DNA of 64,000 nucleotides from Chrysophaeum taylorii (lineage: Eukaryota; Sar; Pelagophyceae; Pelagomonadales; Pelagomonadaceae). The stretch covers positions 1 through 64,000 of the forward strand of contig JAQMWT010000014.1 in NCBI GenBank assembly GCA_029834535.1. The letters are read 5' to 3'. How positions within the stretch are numbered: the first letter of the stretch is position 1; every line of letters starts with the position of its first letter. Shown here piece after piece: positions 52,786-61,620 of this stretch. The position numbers and the translations under genes were made by a program. The notes under the pieces are model-generated. The model was not told where the DNA came from. It saw only the letters and a program-made list of their open reading frames with translations, and ran no database searches.

Positions 52786-54148
52786 TCAATCGGAGAGCTC
52801 GTCGGTGAAAGAAACCGCCCATGTCCTCTCAAAAAAAGGTGCTTCCCGCTGTTTCATCCACATCCTCGTCGTATTCGTTGGTGTCGAGCTCGAAGCGCCA
52901 GCAGCCAGGTTTGGTGCCTTGAAAAAATAAAACGTCGGGCGATTTGCTTTGAGCCAACCGGAGAAGCCGTAGTCGTAGCCGATGAATATCCATCCAGTCC
53001 CTAGTTTTCTGCGGCCATCCTTTGAATTCGCGCCCGAGACGGCCTCAATCTCGCCTGGCATCCAATGGGTCCCAGGTTTTCCCTCGAGCTTCCACAACAC
53101 CTCGACTCGCTGGCCAACAAGAGAGTCGACAATCGAAGGCAGCTGGTCTCGTTTCGCCACTCGCTTGCGCTTCGCTCGCTTTGTGGCCAGAGCAGCCCCG
53201 GCTTTTTCCTTGAGCTCAGCGTCGCGAGCAAGGCGCCGAGCGTCCAGGGCCCTGCGCTCCTGTGTTGCCGTACCAAGCACCGGCAGCGGTCGTCGCTGCG
53301 GAACAACAGGCTCGTCCGTCAACGCCCGCCTCTCCGTTTTGATCTTGCGGTAGATCTGCTTGAGATGCTTGGCTAAAAAAGCAACATTTGCTTCTGAACC
53401 AGACTGGCCGACCAGTGCGTCCTTTGTCGTAGTGAAGAACATGGGCTTGAGGTCACTCATGCCCATTCCGTGGGTGTAGCGAGTAATGTTGCTGACGAGC
53501 GTCTTGCATCGACCACTGTTGCTACGGAGTTTGGCGAGTTTGGCGTCGAGCTTTCTTTCCAACTCTGCGAGCGTGGTTTGTCCCTCCAGCTCCTGGTTGC
53601 TGACAAGGGGCACCTTCTCGGTGGTATCCATGGCGCACGTCATGTCGTTTATGGCTCGATCGAGCGCCGCCCGCGATCGTTTCGGCATTTCGCGCACGGT
53701 GCCGATCAATCGCTGCTTGGCGACGAGCGGCGGCTTTCGCCTTGTAGTCCAGCCGCCCCATTCGCGCTGCTTCAATCACGGCCGTCACAGTCTTGTCGTT
53801 GTGCTGGTCGATGGTCGAAACGACCGGGGACGGATTTCCTTCCACCACTAACACGTCTGTTCCTTCGGCAGCGGCGGTGGCTCGGCGCTGACGCTTGACG
53901 ACATGCGCATCGGCCCGCTATCGGACGACGCTTGTCAAGGTCGCCGCTGCGTTGTCGGTCGTCCCGACAGCACCTGCAAGACTGCGAACGCCGACGTCAC
54001 CAATCTCTGAAATTACGTCCGCCGAACCATGAAGCTTCGCGTACACACCACGGAACTGATCGAGGGTGCTCTGGATGTCGCCGAAGCGAGCTGCAATAGC
54101 CTGGGATTCTCCGTGTGAGGTCTGGTCGGCGAGCTCGGTGGCGCCCAT
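52786..54148 (-). pseudogene. Unrecognised repeated gene family, copy 1, Tudor/SH3-like C-terminus
   Basis: Protein-like on the complement from MGATELADQTSHGESQAIAA to FTDELSD, about 450 residues with a few breaks. It is mostly charged helices (KLDAKLAKLRSN, ERRALDARRLARDAELKEK), then a basic stretch, then a beta-rich end: RVEVLWKLEGKPGTHWMPGE followed by GWIFIGYDYGFSGWLKANRP. That end has the look of a Tudor- or SH3-like barrel (W...W..G.I..., G.W..I.Y). Copy 2 lies at 57600-58835. The shared strings GMGMSDLKP, EANVAFL, KTERRAL and ANRPTFYFFKA align in order. No known family. It is likely carried by a mobile element because it is repeated among LINE debris. Confidence 0.5.
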
Positions 54149-54264
54149 GGTCCAGTCTCGAACTCAATGGTCGCCGTCGATTCGGAGTTTGAGTGCCGAC
54201 TCAAACTGGGTTTATGGTCGAATATGCTTGTAAAGGGTAAGGTTTGTCAGTTTGTCCTTAAAAG

Positions 54265-55053
54265 TGTCGACTGCTAAGAGGGGGGTGTGGAGCATGAAGG
54301 ATGTGTGTGGTTTTGTGGGGTAGGGATGGATGTGCCTGACGGGCGTAGATAGGTATGCGGGACCTAGTCGGGGTCATCGCCGAGTCGTGGGGCAGGCGAA
54401 GAGAGGACGGGCCCCGCCCGTAGGTCAGTTTGTCCCACGAATCATGGTTAAGGCTCGGGTAGACGTTCCAGACCTGATCCTCCAAGCCGTCTACCGCGAC
54501 CGCAGAAAATTTTCACGACACGCGGCGGCTCTTCCAGCGCATCATTCTCGCCCCCCGCCGAAACGATGTTGTCGATGCTGTCAACGCGCGCATGTCTGCG
54601 GCCTTTCCTGGAGACGAGGCGACGGAGTTCTTTTCGGCCGACGAGGGCGCCGCTGGAAGGTGACAAACCAACGTCGGCCATGGCAGAAATGCGTGCAAGA
54701 AGGGTCATCCGCACCCGCTCCACACCGGCCACGCGCCGCAAGGCCATCAGCAAGATGTTGGAGAGACGACGCGACAAAGGTGAACTGGGAAGAAGATTTG
54801 CGACGTTCCGGGTGGCCTCGCACCCACTCGAGGTCAAATGAACCAAAATGTGCCGTTAATACAATGTAGGTCAATTAAGAAACGCCGCCGCTGTAGCGAG
54901 CCGATAAGTTGCCACAATATTTAATCCTAGGTGTGTTTCGAAAAGTTGCAACATGTGTTTACATATACTACCATGTGACATCCTTCATACCCCACAAACC
55001 CACCCACATCCTTCATGCTCCCCACACACACCCCCCCCTCTTAGCAGTCGACA
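54265..55053. mobile_element. 789-bp element bounded by inverted repeats
   Basis: The left end TGTCGACTGCTAAGAGGGGG is matched, inverted, by the right end at 54990-55053; similarity runs about 65 bp. Flanks TTAAAAG (54258-54264) and TTTAAAG (55054-55060) differ at one base and may be a 7-bp target duplication. Left-end relatives occur at 21118 and 38504. It contains LINE fragment B. Alternatively the inverted arrangement arose from the inversion described for this region. Confidence 0.5.
54440..54859 (-). mobile_element. LINE fragment B (RNase H tail)
   Basis: The complement encodes HFGSFDLEWVRGHPERRKSS and QFTFVASSLQHLADGLAA, matching the region after RNase H in fragment A (36.0-36.2 kb). 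EWVRGHPE is the last conserved RNase H motif. It starts abruptly at TTAACGG. Confidence 0.65.
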
Positions 55054-55340
55054 TTTAAAGACATACCTCGAACCTGCCCAGTATACAAATCTTCAGTATA
55101 TCTCATGTGTCATACGAAGGCGAAACGATGGTGCCATCCCTTCGCAAGGCCACCGCGCCCGCCACAGGCCTCTCTGAGCGCGTGTTGAACGTTCAAATCG
55201 TCGGAGGGGAGGGGCCACCGCCGGCCAAGGCTGCGAAGAAGCCCGCTGTGCGGCGCTAGCGACGCAGCGACCTGCGAGAAGGCGAGCGCGTTTGCTGCAT
55301 CAACAAACTCCAAGGCGCGGCGGCGGGGGAGTCCCTCGAC
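54860..55340. other. Gene-free stretch
   Basis: Contains the right terminus of the 789-bp element. Nothing else recognised. Confidence 0.4.
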
Positions 55341-57010
55341 TTGGGAAGGATTTTTTCGGTGACGGGCGAACTTCCCATCACCTTCTACGCGTGCTCGACT
55401 GTCTGTCGGAATGACTTCGCGCCAACGAAAGACAAATCAAGCGAGGTGCACGCAATCCGCCGCAGACTCTCCGACGCTCTCACGCGGCATCTGAAGACGG
55501 ACATTCGGCCTGGCGACTTCGAGGTCTATCGCCCCACCGTAACGTCCACGAGTGCGACGGCACGGTCGAATCGCTCCACTACGACTCGAGCTTGGGGACG
55601 GTGATGTTCACGGTGAACACCATCACAAACGGCACCGTCGAGATGGGCTTGCAGGGGCTCGAGTCGCGCGGCATACCTCAGTCCACCACCGCCTCGCTGC
55701 TGTTGCCGCCGCCGAAGCGAAAGTCGATGTCGGGTGGGCCGCCGCATAGCCCGACCAAGAACTAGCTCAAGCAGCAGCTGTCACAACTCGAGAAGCAGCT
55801 AGCGACGTTGCGCGCCAGCCTCGAGTCGCAGTCCAACCGCGCCTTGCAGGCGGAGAGAGACCGCGACGCGGTGCACGACGACGCTCTTAACGCTGAGGTG
55901 GTGACTGCGGAGGCGGAGTAGCGCCGAGAGCAGGCCGAGTTGCAGCTGGAGGATGCTGTCCGTGTCGCCGCAGCTCGAGAGGAGCGGCTCAAAGGTGCTC
56001 TTAACCCACACAAATCCGCCAAGTGCAACCAGCGCTCCCGCAACACCGAGAAGCTCGAAGCCAAGATTGCCGAGCTCGAGGCCACCCGGCAGCAGACGCG
56101 CGAGGTGGCCAAGGAAGCGCCGCGGCCGCGGAGAGACGCACCCGTGCTCGGCTCTCGCGTTCGAATCCAAAGGAGTACCGCAAGCTTCAGTCCAGCTACG
56201 CCGACGTCAACAAGCTCAACCGCGAGCTTCAACTGGATCTCTTCGCCGCCGAAGAGCGCGCCGAGGCTAGGGAGGAGGAGGTCGGGGGGCTGCAAAAGCG
56301 AGTCGAGGAGCTTGAGCAGCAACGGGCGAAGATCTGGGTGCCTTCGAAGCCGCAGGGCGCCGGTGCCGGCTTTGGGACGCCCTGGCTGTCCAAGCTCCTG
56401 CGGAAGTACATGAAGCTTCTAGCACTTCGCGTGCCACCGGCCGAGATCTCCGAGGCTGTCGCGTTGGTCGTCTTAGCGGTGCTGGGTCCCGAGCTGGCCG
56501 AGGAGCTCGAACTGCCGAGTGTGGATTGGTGCTGCTCTCGACTACCAGGCCTTCGACGTCGATGAGGAGATCGAGGCCTACCTAGGAACTATTGGCCATA
56601 GGCTCCGAGTCAACGAAACGCTCAGTCGATGGCAGGATCTCAATACGCGACGTCGCGGCCATCCGCAACATCATCTTCGGCGAGCTCGACACTCAGATCA
56701 AGGTTGTCATGCTCAAGACCATCAAGGCCTGGAGCGAGGGCTACCTGCACACCTTCGAGAATGGTCAGGCGACGCGCTATGTGGACGGCGGCGAGCTGGC
56801 CAAGGCAAACCCGACGGACGAGCTCAAGACGGCGTGCGCTGGCTCGAAACGTCACATGAACCGCTGCGAAACCCAATTTATAGGAACCAAGTACCACGGC
56901 AGCATCATCCCATCGAGCAACATCTCGAGCATCTCCGGTGTCGTTGCCTGCGGTAGGGATGATGTGATTGGCCGGCTTGATGACTCGATCCGTGCCCATC
57001 GTCGCATGCG
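55341..57010 (+). pseudogene. Unrecognised coiled-coil protein gene, broken
   Basis: Protein-like stretches in all three + frames, about 550 residues in all, with several breaks. The N-terminal part reads RIFSVTGELPITFYACSTVC and DALTRHLKTDIRPGDFEVYR. The middle is a long coiled coil (SQLEKQLATLRASLESQ, ELQLDLFAAEERAEAREEEV, GGLQKRVEELEQQRAK). A C-terminal globular part includes DTQIKVVMLKTIKAWSEGYL and CETQFIGTKYHG. No family recognised. Once the local inversion is undone it would lie downstream of, and on the same strand as, copy 2 of the Tudor-like family, so the two may belong to one element. Confidence 0.45.
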
Positions 57011-57355
57011 GGTCCATCATCTCTACGTGGCCAGCGACGGATCCGTGTCCAAAGGTGAGGGCGGAGCTGCTGTTGCCATTTTCGATCCTGTCCCCCCCAC
57101 CCGCCTCTACACTTTCGCTTTGCGGGTCGCTCCCAGTCCTGGAACTCTATCTGCGGTGTTGTGCTGAGGTCATGGGCATCTATACCGCACAAGCTGCACT
57201 TTAGTCCCTTCGTGATGTACTCCCTCGGTCACCCGTGAAAGCTGTCCTTGACAATAAAGGCGCTGTGCTCGCACATTCTGGCCTCTCGCAGCGCGTGCCA
57301 GTCACATCCAGCGATATTCGGGATAAGATTGCGCACTTCACTCCACGCTTAACGG
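57010..57355 (+). mobile_element. LINE fragment C (RNase H core)
   Basis: Encodes LYVASDGSVSKGEGGAAVAI, a CAEVMGIYTAQAAL segment and VKAVLDNKGAVLAHSGLSQR, matching fragment A at 35652-36000. It ends at TTAACGG, where fragment B begins in the opposite orientation. Confidence 0.7.
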
Positions 57356-57599
57356 GAGGGGCCATTAAGAAACCGGAGGTGCACGGCCACAGCGAAGCCG
57401 ACCCGAACAACTCGCGGGGTTTTTCGACGATTGAGGGCGATACATGCAAGGGAGACACTCTGCGGTGGTCCCGACTTCATATCCCCAGTTTCAGCACGAC
57501 TATAGCCAATAATCGTCCTATTTTTGGTCATCGGAGGCGCCGTTCTGGGCATTACATGAAAAGCGTGAGGCGCTAAGACGCGTTGCGGCCTCAACAATG

Positions 57600-58835
57600 C
57601 CTAGGGCAGCTGGGGGGATGGTGCCAAGGAGTTTAAAGCGAGGAGGTAAGTCGGAGACGCCGGGCCTGTCCGCGGCTCGTATCGGGGCCCGTTGGGCCGG
57701 GACGTCGCAAAACGTCGTCTTCGTCCATGGGCTCAGCTTGCGGGCGCTCGGGATCGTCTTCCACGTTGACGAGAGGTTTAAGGTCCATGACAAAGCGCGA
57801 GGAGTTGGCCTTGAAGCCGTTGAAGTATGAGGGGCGGTTCGCGTTGAAACAGGCCGAGTAATATTCCTCCTCGTAGACGATGTAAATCCAGCCGTAACGA
57901 CGTTGCCGCCAGTTCATTCCGGGTTTGCTGATCGTATCGATAACGCCCCGATTCCAGTAGAGCTATTCGCACCCGTCGAACTCAGTCAGCACCTTCACGC
58001 GCTGGCGGATCAAATTGTTGTCGAACGTCGGCATCTGCTGTCATGTCGGAGCTGCAGGTCGCTTCCGCTTCGCGATTCGCTCTTCGGCTTGGGAATGGAG
58101 ATCCTCGTCGCTCGCGAGTCAACGGGCCTGGAGAGAACGACGTAGATCGGTCGATGTACCAAACTCCGGCAAACACCGCGCTGCTCCGACGGCACTGCGG
58201 GCACATACACTAACGGAAGCTTCTCAGATTTTATGGTCGAAAAAGTCCGCTCCAGTGTCAGTGCCTCGGTCAGGAAGGCCACGTTTGCCGTGCTATTGGC
58301 CTTGCCAATATTTGCGTTGGTCGTCGAAGTGTAGGACTTGGCCGGAGCTCTTTCAGCCCCATGCCCAACACGTAGCACTTGATCTGCCCAGTCAGCACGC
58401 GGGATCAATAAGCGTCCGACGAGAGCGAAGCAAGGTGAGTGGAAAGCTCGCGAGTAATTTTTCGCAGAGCCACGCGCCCAATGTGGAGATTTGATTCGAA
58501 GATTATGGGCGTGACCTCTCGGGCCGACTTGACCTTGGCCAGAGCCTCGACTTGGCGGTCGAGCGTCTTCTCGCGCACATCTCGATCCTTGTCGCGACGG
58601 CGCTCTTTGGCAGCTTCGTGCTGAGCCCTCGCGTCGACGGTCCAATCTGCAAGTGGGCGGCGAGCAGTCTCGAGCGCCGCCGCCGCGAGTTGGGGTGAGA
58701 GTTCGCCCAACACTTCATCGCTCTGCTCATCCTTTCGCAGGCGCCTCACCGTCAACGAGCTCGCGCCGTTGTCATCGATGGGCGGTCTAGTACCGCAGCC
58801 ATCAAGTGCAGCAAGTGCAGAACGAGGTGTGGCCC
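57600..58835 (-). pseudogene. Unrecognised repeated gene family, copy 2
   Basis: Complement-strand relative of 52786-54148 with more breaks. Recognisable in order: a helical charged part (DEVLGELSPQLAAAALETAR, AQHEAAKERRRDKDRDVREK), NSTANVAFLTEALTLE, a KSEKLPLVYVP stretch, and the barrel-like end YGWIYIVYEEEYYSACFNAN with NRPSYFNGFKANSSRF. Copy 1 has the matching strings in the same order. Confidence 0.5.
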
Positions 58836-58837
58836 AC

Positions 58838-60199
58838 GTAGGAAACGTGCGGCGACATTCGCAGCGTAGGTGCCCGAACCAATGTCGGGAGGAGAGTGGA
58901 GGACGTGGGAGGCAGGGTTGGATGCGCGGCGGCGGGTTTGGAAGCAAGTAATTTCGTTACGCATTGCAGCGGGACTTAATGGCAAAGAGAAAGGTTCCCG
59001 ATGAAACTCGCCAGCGGGACGGCGGCGTTTCACGGGAAGGCGACGCATACCGACGCAAGAGACCGCAACACCCGTGACTTTCGGGACAAACCATGCTGCA
59101 GAATCCCAGTCAAGTGTCCAATCATAGAGAAGAACACGAAACGGTCGCACAGCCTTCGGGTCAACGGGTACTGGTCACCGCCTGCGCAAACAAGGATGCG
59201 CGTGTGTCTGCCGTGGCCCGTGACGCCGTGGATATGACCCTCATACCAAGCCCCTTCGAGTTTGCCGTCAGCTGTACCTGGCTGTAGCTCGCGGTGATAT
59301 GTCCGGGATTCCAATTCACAGATAAGCGTTATCACCATCCGTGTCTTGCACCTCAACTATGCGCAGGTGGCCGTCAGACATGCTCAAGGCAACGTCACCA
59401 GGGATGATACCTGCCATGGCGCGATCTGCCCGATTTTCGGGCCCAACAAGGCCGGCAGCATCCACGTGGAGTAATGCCTTCAAGTGCGCGACGAACCAAG
59501 CACGGTCCACCGCTGAAGGAGGAATACATGCGTCATCGAGCGTATATCCGTCCGCCGCGAGGAAGGAGGTGGACCACCAGACCTCGTTCTCGTGGCACAC
59601 CCGATGCAGCTTGATAATAGCAGGGACCTGCCAACCAACAGCAGGCGCAAGATCGACAACAGTGCGATCACTTGGAGCAGCAGAGCCAGGGAGCGGAACA
59701 CCCCCAGTAAGTTGCACGTCATTTGCGGCCCATACGATGGTGCCCTCGACCCACCCGAAACGTGTGCGGTCCGTGGCAATAGAGTTGATCCATTTGGCAT
59801 TTGCACCATGGCTGGATTCGAGGACGGGGGAACTGGCGCCAAAACGCATTTGAGCCTGACGAATGAGCGCCTCAATCAGCCGTGTCGCGAGGCCACCCGA
59901 TGCAACAAATGCGCCATCCACTCCAGACGATCCGCATGAATTTTGTCAGCCCAGGATGGTAAGCCGGCACCTCCGTGGTTTGCGGATGTTTGTAAAACCA
60001 ACCGATTAGTTCGTTCGCCCAAACGTGCTCGCTTCAACAACAGAGACTCCACTTCACGTTGAAGTGAATCCACGCTGTTCGAACATTCTTTCACTTTGGC
60101 AGACTGCCTGACACCGACCACGTATGATGAGCGAAGTGGGTCCGCACTATAACTAGGAGGAGTAATGTTGATAATGAATTCCCAACTGGTAATAACCAA
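58838..60199 (-). mobile_element. LINE fragment D (post-RT region and linker)
   Basis: The complement encodes GGAGLPSWADKIHADRLEWM near 59.95 kb, resembling the GG-x-G-x-P block that follows LINE reverse transcriptases. Then come ESSHGANAKWINSIATDRTR, VDRAWFVAHLKALLHVDAAG and a linker ending TTTCCTACGTGG at 58838. The linker matches fragment A at 34.87-35.64 kb. The RT proper is not present. Confidence 0.65.
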
Positions 60200-60945
60200 T
60201 CAACTGCGCGTTTCATTGCGTGGATTTGAAGTAGCAATTCCCTTCAGCAGCACCTTGGACTGCTGACGCAGGCACAGCTAGACGCCATGTACGGACGTCC
60301 CGCGAGCGAGGTGAGACGGCGGAATCATACGGGCTGCAGTTAGATGCGGACAAGCCGGACACGCCGCCGCGGATATCGAACACGCGGATTGGACACCCAC
60401 GAATGCGGACGACACGCGGATGACCACGGGTAATGAACGAATCACGAATCTATCCTCACGTTACCTCCACGCGCGCACAGTTGCGCAAGTCTCTGTCCGT
60501 CAGAGCCTTGTTCGCAACCAACCAAATGATGTCCTCGACGAAACGCCTCGCCGCGCTCTCTACTTCAGCCACCGAACGTCAAACAACGGGCGGACGAGTA
60601 TGCGACGGAGCCTCGGTGGAATCATATGGCGGGAACCCTCGATCGACGCCGCGCAGTCAAAACTCTGGCGGGATTCATTCGGCACTAGGAGACAATCGAC
60701 GACCTTCGCCCTGTGGCGCAGCTGCACGTTCACCACCGCGAAGCTGCATCAGGCCGTGCGCTAGCACTCGCTTTTTTGCATACGTCCATCGACGCCGGCG
60801 GCATCACTCTTGCCCGGCATATCCTGTCGACCGTCGCTATCATGTGAGAGTGCAGGCCTTCCCTCTCTCTTTGCTGTACCCTCCCTCCAAAATTCAATGT
60901 TTGATATGAAGGGCCCGAGGTAATTGTTTCTTTGTACTGCTACTA
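60200..60945. other. Gene-free stretch with GCGGA-rich patch
   Basis: Bases 60340-60423 contain a spaced series of GCGGA/GCCGGACAC/CACGCGGAT motifs, a degenerate tandem array. No gene recognised. Confidence 0.45.
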
Positions 60946-61620
60946 CTAATGGAAGTAGGCGCTGCCGAGGGGATTGTTGATGGGGAGCTTGCACTTATCC
61001 GAGTCGAAGTACGGCTTGAGCTTGGGATCGGCCTTGAGTGTGTCGTGGAGGCGCTTGAGCTTGGGGAAGGGGAGGAGCGGGGACGGGTGGTTGAGCTTGA
61101 AGGCGAGGCTCTCGTGCTGGTTGTTGAGCATCTCCCAGATGTGGAAGTCGCAGACCGATGGCGCGTCCTTAAGCATGTACACGGTTCCGTTTTTCTCGAG
61201 GACGGCCTCGAGCTTGGCGTACTCTTTTGGGGCGACCTTGTTGACGTGCGCCTCCGCCGCCATCTCAAACTCAGTCTCGTCGCGCGCGACCTTACCGTGT
61301 GGGTAACAGATATCCACCACGGCGTGGCGCAGATCAAAAATCTCCACCACTATCTCGAGGTCGCGGAGACCCTCGTAGAAACCGATCTTCTCGCCGATGT
61401 ACACCATCGTCGCGTTCGACTCTGGCAGATGCACTTGTCGCCGTCAACCACTTACGGCAGATTAGCGGATTCATTGCCAAGATCCGCGGCTTGTGCTCCT
61501 TGAACCAAGCCTCACCCGACGAGCACTGCGAATCCTTGTACTCGAGCCCCCCGTACGTCGCCATCCTGCGCAGCGGCGCGCCGAGCCCACGAATGGCCCA
61601 GTAACCGATCTTTATGCTCC
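60946..61620 (-). pseudogene. Glutathione S-transferase, damaged or with an atypical mini-intron
   Basis: Glutathione S-transferases conjugate glutathione to electrophiles. The N-terminal part (from about 61600 down) reads KIGYWAIRGLGAPLRRMATY and GLEYKDSQCSSGEAWFKEH, matching the thioredoxin-like domain with the catalytic-region Tyr-Trp-x-Ile-Arg-Gly of mu/sigma-type enzymes. The C-terminal part reads SNATMVYIGEKIGFYEGLRD, then a helical domain with DAPSVCDFHIWEMLNN, ending at 60946. Between them the frame changes, and the conserved NLPYVVDGDK-like strand is readable only in a third frame with TAA at the Tyr position. A GTAAGT...CAG segment of 34 bases (61455-61422) would restore the frame if spliced. 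No start codon is assigned; an upstream exon may exist. Confidence 0.7.
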
